Source of the DNA: Mesostigma viride
Taxonomy: Eukaryota > Streptophyta > Mesostigmatophyceae > Mesostigmatales > Mesostigmataceae
Direction of reading: 5' to 3'
Length of the DNA: 64,000 nt
NCBI GenBank assembly: GCA_009746045.1
Contig: RPFO01000448.1
Span: 1,280,547 to 1,344,546, forward strand
In this document: in pieces, positions 1 to 11,092 of the stretch
How the letters are laid out: every line of letters begins with the position of its first letter
Position numbering within the stretch: the stretch's first letter is position 1
The notes under the pieces: generated by a model
The model's input: only the letters and a program-made list of their open reading frames with translations
Told to the model about the DNA's origin: nothing
Database searches by the model: none
Position numbers and translations under genes: made by a program

Positions 1-235
1 CCGAGGCACTGCGTCCGATGATGCCTGGTGCAAAACAATAGCATTTATAGCACGCAAAACAAGAAAGCAAAACAAGAAAGTTACGTATTTTCTCCGACAC
101 CAAACGTCATCGTACCCTCCATGCAGCAGCCTCGTGCAAGCTGAATTGCATAGAAGCTGCAACTACGATTCTATTCATGAAAGCATACAGGCAGGCAGTC
201 GACATCCCAAGCAGGATAACCCCCCTAAACAACAA

Positions 236-331
236 CCCCTCGCGGGGGGCGCGTGAAAACGGCAAAGGCAAAGCGGAGCCCGCCGCCTTTGGGCGGGCGG
301 AGCGGAGTTTTCACGCGCCCCCCGCGAGGGG
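236..331. repeat. GC-rich 96-bp palindrome (hairpin/MITE-like)
   Basis: Two perfectly complementary 25-nt arms (236-260 and 307-331) flank a 46-nt spacer. The spacer is itself partly self-complementary around a GCCCGCC core. The structure lies in the predicted first intron of the minus-strand gene starting at 642. It could be a small foldback MITE or a structured intronic element. No target duplication was identified. Confidence 0.8.
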
Positions 332-384
332 AAATTTTTTTTGGAAAATGGGGCAAACCATGGGGGTTTTCTTACGGAATTTAC

Positions 385-642
385 CTGCGATCTTCCTTGC
401 GATGCAGTTTTGCCTGGTCGCTCGCGCTCCCCGTCCGAACCGCCATCAGAGGCTGCATTAATTCTATTAAGCTCATTCAGCGCGCCCCGGACGTACACGG
501 TTGATTTCTTATCTTTTGGTTGTTCATCTGCCTTCCCGTCTACAGCAGCGCCATCATCGGCTGTCTCGGCATGCTCTGCACGTTCATCCGAGCCATACTG
601 TTCATGGATTTCTGCCGGCGGCTGCTGTTCGCCGCTAGCCAT
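385..642 (-). CDS. Candidate first exon of a gene running off the left edge (unknown protein)
   Basis: The exon opens with an ATG at 642 and encodes 86 residues, ending at a plausible donor (CAG|GTAAAT, donor at 381-384) in phase 0. The peptide is polar and acidic (Glu, Asp, Ala, Gln rich) with a short more ordered stretch, STVYVRGALNELNRI. This composition is typical of a disordered nuclear-protein N-terminus, and I do not recognise the family. Beyond the donor the frame stays open but becomes Arg/Pro-rich where it crosses the palindrome at 236-331, which suggests intron. The following exons would lie left of base 1. A second possible donor (GTAAGA) lies about 10 bases further on. Chance coding cannot be excluded. 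Confidence 0.4.
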
Positions 643-3469
643 CGCAGCTATATCCTATCAAACTCCGCTGTCCTAAAAACACGAACAAACACGAGGGCAC
701 GCAAATTATCTACGTCGTGCGTCCAGAAGTACTTGTCGAGCTTAATCTGTATATTATTTTGCGTTCAAGTTCTCCGGACCTCGTGACATCGGGTGCATGC
801 CTTCGTTCCCGAGGTCGATGTCCCGAGGTCCCGAGAACTTGCGGCCCAAATTTAGGTGGTGTCCCGAGGTCCCGACACCTGATTGGCCCGTTGAGATTCG
901 CTCAGAATCAAGAGCAATCAATGCGGACCACGAGTAGCTCGGACCTCGTGACACCACCTCGGGCCAGGCGGGTGCACTTGCACGCCGATATATCGACAAC
1001 GATGGAAGATTGCATCGGTAAAATGTATTCTAAAGACTTTGACCGAACGACTTTCTTCATTACCGCTGCAACTTTTTTTTCCTGAGCTACCGCATATTTC
1101 CGACCAATTTCAAGGCTGCGTCAGGCTTGGCAGACCCATACTTCGTATATATATGCGTTTGCCCCGAACGTCATGTTTAATGCAGGCTTTGTGGACTCTA
1201 AAGACGCCCACGATGTTGGGGCTTTTATCAGCCTCTGGACATGTAGAAACTGCGGTCAGCAGGTGAATGCCGGAACGAGTTCTGCGGCGGGGTGTGCGAA
1301 ACAGACATCAAGCGCACGGCAGACATGGATACCTCCGAGCGGTATGTTCCCTTATTCAAATCTACGGGCCAATTCACTCCTTGTTGAATCCCTGACCTTG
1401 TCACGGATGAATATGTTACCAGTTCCCCATCTCCGGAGTTTCTCTTTTGGTCATCTTCTTATCTTACGGGAGGTGCGTCATGAATCGTATAGCGAGCTAC
1501 GGTTTCATGGCGAGCCTTTTCTTCACATCAGCGACGTACAGGTTACCTTAGAGGCTAGGGATGTCAAGGAACTCTTCACACGGATATTAGGGAGGGTGCA
1601 TGACGGATTGCGGGCAAGATATTACGGGCTGGCTGGCAGCCTTGCAGCGCTATTGCCTCCGATCGATGGCAATGATTTGCAGGCAGGGCTATGGATCACA
1701 AAGCTGTTGCTTTGCTCTAGTTGTACATGCTGCAATTTATTGGCATTGTGCTCACGGCAAGTAATGTTGCATGACATGGTTGACCACGAAGATTGATGGA
1801 AAACCTTGAAGCAATTGGTGGCTTTCTTGGATGCTCGATGGCTTCACATGCTTGTGAGTCCATAAAACCCACTGTATACGTGCCCACCATCTCTAAGCTG
1901 AAAGCATCTGCCTTCAACAAGCATCTTAAGACATGCATGCACATGAGAACTGTCATGGTTTGTGGAGAGGGTGGCATATTGCGTGAGAGTGGAGAGAGGA
2001 CAGTGGCCGGGCTAGGCCAGCTACCTGTGCTGCCACACGGCCGGGCGGCAAACACTGATGCACAAGCTGCCTTACACGCCAGCACCCAAGCTGCCTTCAC
2101 ACCCCTGAATGATGAGCAGAGGGCATCCTGGACGGCCGCATCCATGCAGTTCATGCAGTTCAGGCTGTGCGTGCTGGCCAAGGGCACGGGTAAATGAGCC
2201 AATGGCGGGCTATTATTACGCACGTTGCAACCAGCGCCAATGAAGCAACCCAAGCCTGCCCTCCTGACAGGTATGTGTGTTTTGTTTTCTCATGTGGTGT
2301 GCACAACCAGCAATCCTTTATTTCCCTATGATGCATGTTTGCGGAATTCTGGCAACCTGGCACATGGCCAAACTCCTCAATGTCAGGGGTGGGAGGGGTT
2401 GTTTGTCAAGTGGATAGACACACGCACATGCTCAACACCTCTTGCTCCAATGCCACTGCCACTCACCCAGAAACTCAGGCACAACCACGCACGATCGCTA
2501 AGCTGCTAGCCAGAATCGCAGTCCTCACCAAAGTGAGGGATGGGGCACCAGCTAGTTTGACAGTCTGGCTGAGGACGTGCAGGAGTTGAATGACATATCT
2601 GAAGCAAGTAGTCACGGATGGCTTGGAGAAACATGGTGAAGCATGCATGGGCATGCATCTCATGTTGACAAGGGCCAGAGCAAGAGCATGAGCACGATGC
2701 ATGTGCCTATGTAGAGGCCATTGGGCTTGCACTATCTGTTGAAGACAGCTGCGGTATTGTGGCCAAGCGGCTCACCGGGGATGTGCAGTGGCTTCTTCAT
2801 GCTAGGTATGATGGCGGCCAAGTGCAGTCCTTTGGTGGCATATTTCAAGCCGGCAACCTCGAGGTAGCAACTGAGCAGTGTATGAGCTGTCTGGCTATGC
2901 ACCACAGCGCTGGCTGAGGAGATCTAGTCCAACTTGGAAGCTGCGTTGCCAGCAACGTGGGCCCCTATAACAGAGACAGGGACATGGGGGCATCCATGGT
3001 GATGCAGAGGACCATGTGTGGCAACCTTGGTCAGGCGGGCCGGTTGCCAAGGGATGTGCTGCTACCAAATCAAGGCGCACAAAACACATCGCAACCATGC
3101 CGACGGCCGAGATGCCTGGCATCAGATTAGATTATTACATTGCCAAGCTGAGTTTGCGGCTACCGTGCGTGCTGTGGGTTTGAACTGATCATGCTAGCCA
3201 ACGTGACAGTTGGCAGTTCTTATGTCTAACAAGCCCCTACTTGAAAATTGCCTTAGCATGGCCGTATGCACATATATACAACCATGTCTAGCCACTGTTC
3301 ATGTTCATATATCTTTGTCTGTGTGTCACAAAAGTTGTGTTATATTATCTGTGCAAGGTCTGAACAGTTAGCAACACAGTTGGTGGGAGTTGGCCATACC
3401 GTTACTAAAGAACTTTGCATCCAAGGTTGAGTGATTAGCTGGAAACTCGCAGGTGTTGCATGGACCAGT
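643..3469. other. Non-coding or unrecognised region
   Basis: Several open frames of 70-207 codons occur here, for example a plus frame at 1173-1796, but none shows a motif or family resemblance I can name. A direct repeat with the core CGGACCTCGTGACA lies near 777 and 939, with several TCCCGAGGTC copies between. The stretch just right of 642 may hold the promoter of the minus-strand exon. The rest looks like decayed transposon sequence, but I cannot assign it. Confidence 0.4.
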
Positions 3470-3990
3470 GAACCCAATGACACTTGATGGACCTGAAGTT
3501 TTGTGCAATGTCTGAAATGACATGATGATTAACATGGGCGCTTGTTTTCAGCCTCACCTGAGCACATCTTGCATGGGAACTGCAAGAAATGTGGCGGAAA
3601 TGCAAAAAACGCACATTTTTTCTCACATTTGCTAGCAAGCTGTCAATGAATGAAGTACAACAGACCTGGATTTTTGTGCAATGTCTACTATGATGATATT
3701 TAATATGCTTGCAAGTTTCCAGCCCCAACTGAGCACATCTTGTATGAAAACTGTCATGAAATGTGTGAAAAAAACGCGAAAAACGTGCATTTTTGCTAGC
3801 ATTTGGTGGCATTTTGTTACCAAATACAGTACGATGGACCTGATTTTTTGTGCCATGTCTACATTTATGATGTGTAACGTGATTGCAAATTTCCAGCCTC
3901 GACTGAACACATCTTCCATGGAAACTGCTATGAGATGTGGTGAAACGGTGCGTTTTTGCTAGCATTTGGTGGCAGTTTGTCACCAAATGA
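3470..3990. repeat. Degenerate 173-bp tandem repeat, about three units
   Basis: Landmark strings such as GACCTGAAGTTTTGTGC, GACCTGGATTTTTGTGC and GACCTGATTTTTTGTGC recur at about 3490, 3664 and 3837, giving a period of 173-174 bp. Each unit also holds a CCAGCC block and a GAAAAACGTGCATTT-like block. Period and order of blocks match the much better conserved repeats in the arms of the element at 22617-29451. Open frames over it are by-products of the repeat. Confidence 0.75.
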
Positions 3991-4289
3991 GGTCAGATGA
4001 CCATGGGACATGGTGCACAGATGGTAGACATGAGCATAAGCCTACATGCAAACAGCCAGGTCAGGAGCTCTTTATTTGCATATCAAATGGTATTTGTTTG
4101 TATTAAAATCTGGAAAGTTGCTAAAAATAGACATGCCAAAAATAGACCAACCGATGTCGAAAAATTCTGGAAAGTCAAATTCCTTTTACTGGTGTCATGG
4201 ACATGCTGCCTACCAATATCTAGCATGTTTGGACTCAATTTGCTCCTTGTAGGGCTTATAAGGGCATTTTTTGGCACTTTCATACCGTT

Positions 4290-5417
4290 GTGGGCTTGGG
4301 TAGCACTGCTGGACGGCGTGTTCGAGGATCCCGTTCAATATCTGCCAGGATTGGGGAGGCCAAAGCGCTTTGTGAGCTATGGATTCGGCGTTGGTTACGC
4401 CCAGCAGTTGAGAAAGATCCTCGAGATGGCCGCAGCATTCTTGAGCAACCCTGCAAGAAGACTTTGTACTCGGAGTATGTTAGGGAGAGACAAGATTACA
4501 ATGCACCTGTGGTTAGTATTTCGCTTTTCAGGACAATCTTCAAAGCAGTGGCGACAATCATGGAAGTCCATGTTGAGCGTTTTCGCACAAAGGTTATGGG
4601 TGAATGTTCCCGCTGTCGAAAGCTGAAGGATGCCATTTTGTTTTACCGGACCACTGACCGGGCCAGGTGGGAGGCCAGTAAGGAGAAGTTAGCTGATCAC
4701 ACTGATTTCTTTAATGGGGAGCGGATGGCTTATCTGCAGCGAAGGTTCGAAGGCGCCAAGCATTTTTTTGTTTCCATAGTCATGGATGGTTTGGCAAAGA
4801 TGAAGACAGCGGTTCCAACGAGGGGGAGCGCCTCGAAAGAGTGGCTTAGCAGCCGCCAGCTTCATATACCGTACCAGTTAGTCTGCTCTATTTTGCACGG
4901 GGTGAGGACGTATTTTTGGGTCATCATGCCATGGGTAGCTAATTCTGAGGTTTCTGGTAATTCAGGGCGCGTCACGGCAACAGTGCTCACGCATCAGTTG
5001 TTGGAAGTGGTTGTTGAGCGTCCATGGGAGAAGTCCACTGATCCTGAGATTCGTGAGTTTGGCCTTGCCCCTAACCTCGTCCTTCAAGTGGATGGGGGTG
5101 GGGACAACATGAACAACGAGTTGTTGGGGTTCCTAGCTGTTCTCATTGTCCGCCGCCTCTTTGCTCGCATCAGGGTGTGCCGGCTTCCACCGGGACACAC
5201 ACACAATGATGCTGACCAAAGGTTTGGTTGGTTCATCCGGTGGTACAACGGCATCAAGAACCGTGTGTCAGATCTTCCACCGGTGCTGATGCTGACGTTT
5301 CAAGACGTGCTGCAGGGGCTGAAGCGTGCCTTTGCACAGCAGTGTGCAAGGGTGCATAACAATCAGTGCATGGCTGGTTATCGCGAGGTCATGTTTTGCC
5401 TGGCATGGTCCCTCTAA
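4290..5417 (+). CDS. DUF7869-like transposon protein (partial, start uncertain)
   Basis: The frame ends at a stop at 5415-5417. Its middle carries a Cys-x2-Cys segment (ECSRC) followed by a His and an RxxY pattern. Its C-terminal third has a D-x3-D-N block (QVDGGGDNMNNE), a hydrophobic stretch, then PPGHTHNDADQRFGW near residue 300. This order resembles the uncharacterised DUF7869 family, whose members carry a DN...GHTHED-DQ signature and are thought to be transposase or integrase-like. The frame has no ATG at its left end (position 4290 is GTG). The first in-frame ATG is near 4559, so an upstream exon or 5' decay is likely. Codon use is less GC-rich than in the housekeeping genes. The family link rests on motif memory. 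Confidence 0.55.
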   Translation: MGLGSTAGRRVRGSRSISARIGEAKALCELWIRRWLRPAVEKDPRDGRSILEQPCKKTLYSEYVRERQDYNAPVVSISLFRTIFKAVATIMEVHVERFRTKVMGECSRCRKLKDAILFYRTTDRARWEASKEKLADHTDFFNGERMAYLQRRFEGAKHFFVSIVMDGLAKMKTAVPTRGSASKEWLSSRQLHIPYQLVCSILHGVRTYFWVIMPWVANSEVSGNSGRVTATVLTHQLLEVVVERPWEKSTDPEIREFGLAPNLVLQVDGGGDNMNNELLGFLAVLIVRRLFARIRVCRLPPGHTHNDADQRFGWFIRWYNGIKNRVSDLPPVLMLTFQDVLQGLKRAFAQQCARVHNNQCMAGYREVMFCLAWSL

Positions 5418-5700
5418 TGATGACTCTATGTCATAAATGTCCCTCACTATAACGACTCAATGAGAATGTGTTATAATTTTTCATTTTAAGTTAGACATGT
5501 ATGATGTCAATGAGGCACCCATGAATATACTTAGTTGTCTCTTTTATACAGTCACATGATGTGTTCCCACGTACCATGCTGAAATAAATTATGTGCATGC
5601 TTAAATATTGTCAAGGCAAGCAGCAATTAATAAACGCTTAGCTGCAATTTGTGAATGCTTACATGTGTATAGTTAGACAACTACAATGTCAATACAATTC
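5418..5700. other. AT-rich spacer
   Basis: AT-rich sequence between the DUF7869-like frame and the nested array. It contains no gene I can support. It may be the 3' region of the upstream element. Confidence 0.5.
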
Positions 5701-6452
5701 TGCAAAGATGTGTCTTTACATGCAATATGAGGCGCCATGGTGGTGTCACGGTGTCACGGTGTCACGGTGTCACGGTGTCACGGTGTCACGGTGTCACGTG
5801 CGGAGTCACGGTGTCCAGGTCATCTAGGGCAACCTTGTCATTATCAAATAGACATATAATCCCCATTACTTAATCACTAAATGTGCAAAGATGTGTGTTT
5901 ACATGCAATATGAGGCGCCATGGTGGTGTCACGGTGTCACGGTGTCACGGTGTCACGGTGTCACGGTGTCACGTTGTCCAGGTCATCTAGGGCAACCTTG
6001 TCATCATCAAATAGACATATAATCCCCATTACTTAATCACTAAATGTGCAAAGATGTGTGTTTACATGCAATATGAGGCGCCATGGTGGTGTCACGGTGT
6101 CACGGTGTCACGGTGTCACGGTGTCACGGAGTCACGGTGTCCAGGTCATCTAGGGCAACCTTGTCATTATCAAATAGACATATAATCCCCATTACTTAAT
6201 CACTAAATGTGCAAAGATGTGTGTTTACATGCAATATGAGGCGCCATGGTGGTGTCACCGAGTCACGGTGTCACGGTGTCACGGTGTCACGGTGTCACGT
6301 TGTCCAGGTCATCTAGGGCAACCTTGTCACCATCAAATAGACATATAATCCCCATTACTTAATCACTAAATGTGCAAAGATGTGTGTTTACATGCAATAT
6401 GAGGCGCCATGGTGGTGTCACGGTGTCACGGTGTCACGGTGTCACGGTGTCA
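5701..6452. repeat. Nested tandem array: 161-182-bp units each holding (GTGTCACG)n
   Basis: A long unit starting TGCAAAGATGTGTNTTTACA begins near 5701, 5883, 6047, 6210 and 6371 (spacings 182, 164, 163 and 161 bp). Each unit has a constant about 120-bp part and a variable run of 4-8 copies of an 8-bp GTGTCACG motif. Differences in unit length come mostly from the number of 8-mers. This is a minisatellite within a satellite, typical of slippage inside an already tandem array. Confidence 0.9.
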
Positions 6453-6869
6453 CAGGTCCTATGAACTTCCCCTTCCTCAAAGACTTTAGTTGAGATGTTA
6501 GATGCATAGAAATGCAACTTTGAAAAATGAAGTACAAATGGCGTGCTCTAGTACAAATCCATATTAGGCTAGGGTCCAGATGCAGCCACAAGGAGTGGAT
6601 GCCCCACGTACGACGAAGGTTGCCCCGCCCCTGCACAACTGTCATGTTGTTCCGGGCCCGCATGCTCTCCATATCCACCCTCCTTCTGTTGCATGCCATT
6701 CTCACCTCGATAATTTATCATTCTCAAACAATATATTCAACCCCTGGCCTTGTGTTAAGCCGTCATCCATCCAGCCATGCAGGTCCTCATGGTAGCTCAC
6801 AGACACCCGGCTAGCTTCCGCGGTCTTTGCACCTTTCCCCCTCAGCTGTCTTTGAGCATAGCGACGGCT
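6453..6869. other. No recognisable gene
   Basis: Short frames only on both strands, with no motif recognised. It separates the nested array from the first LINE tail at 6870. Confidence 0.5.
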
Positions 6870-7430
6870 ACCATTAATTAATTAATTAAACTCGTGCTCC
6901 CGTAGGGGAGTCACGGAGCACCGAAGTGCTTTTAATCCCTGTGTGTGCACAACAGGAGAAAGGGCAGAGACCCCCTTTCTCCTTCATGCCAAAGGCATGC
7001 TACAGCTGCAATCGGACACGCTAAACGATCCGGCAGGATCTGTGGGTGCAATAAGACCCATGTGAGCATGTCATATGTAACAAGGAGCGTGGGCAAGTAA
7101 TCTGGGTGCATAGTCAGGACGTACAGTCAGTACGATTAGATAGCTTAGAGTTAGGTTAGTTCGATTGCGCGGCTTCCTCCACTCCACCCATCCATAATGG
7201 AATATGTGCTACATGATCTCCCAAAGGAGGCATGATATAATTTAATTTTTTTTTTTAATAGTCAGGACGTAGCATGGCTGTACAAGGACTAGGCTAAGGC
7301 TGCGATAAGCACCTTCCCGAGGGGTATATGCTCCTGTTTTCTCCCCACGGGCCCCGCGGCTCGTTGCTAGCTAGCCAGGGTAGAAGTCCGCAGGTGGAGG
7401 TTATTGGTCCTGAGGATAGCCGCTTGTTCT
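6870..7430 (+). mobile_element. Stacked LINE 3'-end fragments and tails
   Basis: An (ATTA)n tail near 6876-6890 is followed by a block (about 6890-7090) that recurs almost unchanged at about 18370-18570, sharing the strings CTCGTGCTCCCGT and GGAGTCACGGAGCACCG. The strip at 7170-7250 matches, in inverse orientation, sequence at 30945-31015. The strip at 7320-7430 matches the 3' region of the LINE at 47760-47880. Several LINE 3' pieces therefore lie end to end, separated by simple-repeat tails. Confidence 0.6.
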
Positions 7431-7616
7431 GCATAGCCACGAGCCACGAGGTAGCCATGGCTGACGGCGGAGCTCAGAACTTTCGCGTCTGAGCCCCAAA
7501 TTCCGTCAGATCACTTGCAACCGATGCATCTTTTCTAGGCGCATCTGCTACTATAAACGGTTACAGCTGTAACGCAGTATTGTGACCTGCCTGCAGCTAT
7601 TACGCGAACTGCTATT

Positions 7617-9026
7617 ATGACGAGCAAACGCACAACAACGCAACGCAGCCTGGCGAATGCGTTAGGCAATGAAAATACGTCTGCAGCTCCGGCTGCAGCT
7701 TCGCCATCAGGGCCGGAAGGCAGTGGTGACACTAGTCGCGCACTGGTGGTCGCCCAGAACCCTCCCGGGCTCTCCTCGCCCTCTGCATCGCCTGACCCAA
7801 AGCGCAGTCGCCCAGGCGAACCTGGCTGGTCTGAGCGTGATTTTGACGTCGACAGGCTCTTTTCCACCAGCTTTGACGTCAACAGGCCTGCCTTTTTCGA
7901 CATGCCACCCATCAAGATACTGGAGCTCGTGTTTTACGGGTCACACGCCTCACTGCTGGCCCTGTGCCAGCAACTCACTTTCCACACCCATTTTTTCCGC
8001 AACGGAGTTGACGGCCGGCATTCCCACCGCGTCTCAGACTCGCCGACCAACCTGGCCGGCTGGTCTCGCCCCCGCCTTCAGCTCGCAGCTCTCTTTACCC
8101 TCACTAAGCGCTCGGCCGAGGACCTTCTGCACCCCGCCCCCATTACCGAATCCACCTTCGTCCACCACCTCCACGCCGCCCTCTCACAGCACGTGACGCC
8201 CATTGCTGCAGATGTGGCGGCAATTGGCGGCACGCTGGCTGCTGAGCTCCCCTGACCATCCCCACCGCCACCGCCGCCCTCCTCGCCTCCACCCCCCCCC
8301 CCCCTCCGCCTCCACCGACTCCATCACCGCCCAGCTCCGCGACATCGACCAGCGTCTTTTAAGGACAACGCCATTGCTATCGAGGTTCTGCAGAACACGG
8401 CAGGCCTCACCGCCCAGGCGGTGAAGGACATTGCCGCCAAGCCAGCCCCGGCTGGCCTGGCCGGCGATGCTCCTCCCATCACCACCTGGGCGGACATGCT
8501 TAAGCAACACACCACCTCCACCACCTCCGCCGTCGCAGCCCAGCTCCAACGGCAGACGCTTGACCTCCGCGAGGAGGCCGAGCTCGCCAAGCGTAGCCTC
8601 AACGTCATTGTCAAGAACCTCAAGATGGAGGAAGGTGAGAATTCCGAAAAGCTTGCGCGCGCTTTTGAGAGAGAAATCCTTGATCGCATGGGCCTTACTG
8701 GTGAGATCGAGCTGGTCGCCCACCGCCTTCCCCGCGCGCGGGGTAAGGCAGGGCCGCCCCCGCTCCTTCTCACCTTTAAGACCCCGGCGGACAAGATTTC
8801 TTTTCTCCGACGCCGCAAGCGGCTCGAGAAGACTCTCTTCACCATTGATGACGACTTGACCCTGGCGCAGCAACAACGGCGACGGGAGCTATGGCCGACC
8901 TACCTCCAGCTCCGGCAGACCAAGGCGGGGCAGCCGGTGTACTGGAAGGGGGCGGCCATCTACGTCGGCCACAAGCCCTGGCAGGCGACCCCCGCGGCCC
9001 CAGCGACTCCAGACGCCCCAGCTTAG
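7617..9026 (+). pseudogene. LINE ORF1 (L1-type RNA-binding protein), frameshifted
   Basis: The N-terminal frame (ATG 7617 to stop 8253-8255) and the C-terminal frame (8421-9026) together align along their whole length with the intact ORF1 at 32163-33512. Shared strings include QRSLANALGNENTSAAPAAA near the start, DMLKQHTTSTTS and LPRARGKAGP in the middle, and TLAQQQRRRELWPTYLQLRQ near the end. The break lies in a homopolymer-rich stretch around 8255-8420 (runs of C), so an indel moved the frame. Such proteins carry a coiled coil, an RRM-like domain and a C-terminal domain, trimerise and bind the LINE transcript. No reverse transcriptase follows; the 3' UTR begins directly after the stop. Confidence 0.8.
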
Positions 9027-9471
9027 GGGAATACAGCAGTAGTAGTGTAGCATAGATAGACCGTGGCCATGTACATGTACGCCTCCTAGAGGCACTATCC
9101 CAGCTAAGCCATGCGCTTTATTTAATCATGTACATGTGTGCCTATGATGAGCCACACTCCAGATGATGCCTAGCTTTATTTAGTTATGTTGTGCCCATGC
9201 AGGGAGTAACTCTCTGCTGAGACGCCATGCCCTAGCTTTTGTATAGCTATGCTGATCTTCCCCCCCATGACAGGCTCCCCCTTCGCTGGGCATAGCTTGA
9301 AGATCATGGGGATGCAAGTGCCCTGGTGCACCTAGAGCAAGGGTCCTTTACATCCCCACCCTTGCAGGAAGTAGCTTAGGATGTATGATAGGCCATATGC
9401 CACCTCTCAAGGGCTATGTGCTACATATACTCCCAACGGAGTTATGTTACAATTCAATTCAATTCAATTCA
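9027..9471 (+). mobile_element. LINE 3' UTR and (CAATT)n tail of the ORF1-only copy
   Basis: The sequence from about 9110 matches the LINE 3' UTR pieces at 22560-22616, 29456-29698 and, inverted, 31085-31320. Examples are GATGATGCCTAGCTTTATTT and TGCTGAGACGCCATGCC. It ends in five CAATT units at 9449-9472. This copy gives the uninterrupted version of the site where the foldback-like element inserted (ACTCCAGATGATG near 9155). Confidence 0.75.
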
Positions 9472-9735
9472 ATAGCCGCTAGCTAGACTACCGCCTCGTC
9501 TGCCATTACAGTCGAGGACAGCTCGGATGAGGATTACATCCCCATCTAGTGCTTAACGGTTGGGGGATGATGCAGACGATATTTGTTTAAACTTTTGTGT
9601 AATTATTTTTCTAATGAGATTAGCATAGTACTCAGTGTTTAAACTTTTGTGTAATTATTTTTCTAATGAGATTAGCATAGTACTCCGTGGCATGCCTTTG
9701 CGCATGACACGCAAGTACATACTTACTTAGGCTAA
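9472..9735 (+). mobile_element. 3' end of a second LINE family with an internal duplication
   Basis: This strip is the near-identical reverse of 47575-47760, the 3' end of the minus-strand LINE there. It ends in an ACTTACTT-type tail. A block of roughly 57 bp beginning GTTTAAACTTTTGTGTAA is present twice in tandem (about 9588-9690), but only once in the other copy. Confidence 0.8.
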
Positions 9736-11092
9736 GGCTATGGCTGGTGGTGTACCGTGCGTTAGCGGTGCACATGACTAGGTATGTTGGCACAGCTAGG
9801 CAAACATTCTAAGCATGGCTGCCATAGCGGCAGTTCGACTACCAATGGATACAAGCGAGGGCTATTATGCAAGCAATTCTAGCCCGCAGGGGGCGTCCAC
9901 ATCTTGTGGTTGATCATCAGGTCCCCGCCCCTCCAGTACACCTTGGGCTTGCATGTGGGGTCCTGCTTGTGGCGGAGGTATTTTGGCCACAGGTCGCGTC
10001 GCTGCTGCTGCTGAGCGGGGGTCAGGTCGTCAAGCTACCATGGTCCGGATTCTCCCGATTTCAGGCGCTGGTTGTCTCCTTGATAGCTAGTCTCGTACAC
10101 GATGTTGGAATGTCATATCAAGGAATGTCATATGCCCAGGTATCAATGAGACAACCAGCGCAGGCCAGAGATCAGAAAAGGTTTAGTGCTGTCTCAACTG
10201 TTAGTGATTCGTGAGGGGCAACCTATGCCATGCCCCTCATAGGGGCACTTTGACTTCACTTAGCACAGGCAAGGTCAGGGTCCGGGCCGGGCAGATCGCA
10301 CACAACCACAGCACACCTGGTCAGACAGGCAACAACATTTCAGCATATTGCAGCGCTTGTTGGGTCAAATATCGAAAAAGAGTCCCGCGCACCCCAAAAC
10401 GGGCAGCGTGCTATACTTTATTGTTATAACTTTAGTCAGCCAAGCAAACTGAAAGCTAACTTCAGCTAAGATTTCACACCACAACTGCTGGACTATTCCT
10501 GGGCAGTGCTCACATTTGCCCACCACACAAAGGGTATCCTCACCCTGCTAAAGGGCCCGCATTAGTCAGCCGAAAATGGCATAGAGATGCGCACACCTTT
10601 GCTGTTGGGATAGATACCCCCCAACAAGCATTATGGGGCAGCGCAATGCCATTCGGTCATGACTGTAGGCACCGGGCTGAAGAATCTTCCGGGGGCTGGC
10701 CATCAATTCACTAATTGCACATGGTTAAATACACAAAACCTTCGCCGCACCCCCACGGTAGGCACTAAGGTACCTCGTACTTCCCCTGCGCTGATATGAT
10801 GCTCAGGGTGACACTGAAGCGGCCCCTGGCGGCCGACCGGCAACACTTTGCTTCAGGCCTGTGCGTGACCAGGGCCCGGCCCTCACCATTGGCCTCGGCC
10901 GCTTCACCAGGTATGTTAGCATGCCGGGCATCCAGCCAATATACCTCGGGGCCAAACGGCCTGGGCAATCCACTGCACACACTGTACAACCCAGTCAGAC
11001 AGCTGCTAATTTCAGGCCGTCTCAGGTCGGCCCGCTCCACAACAGTGCCGGACTGTTTATCAATGAGACAAAACTGTAGGCACCTGCCCGCT
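9736..11092. other. Spacer with a small inverted repeat, downstream of sulfite reductase
   Basis: No gene is supported here. At about 10036-10087 there is a copy of the dispersed string TACCATGGTCCGGATTCTCC, the 3' end of the Penelope-like repeat at 17918-18254. It runs into a small inverted repeat, GCGCTGGTTGTCTCCTTGATA-like on the left (ending near 10087) and TATCAATGAGACAACCAGCG on the right (about 10140-10160). The 3' UTR of sulfite reductase probably occupies the right end. I saw no TGTAA on the minus strand within 300 bases of its stop. Confidence 0.5.

Noticed and set aside
5701-6452. CRISPR array
   Set aside because: The units are contiguous tandem repeats with internal 8-bp runs, without unique spacers, in a eukaryotic genome.
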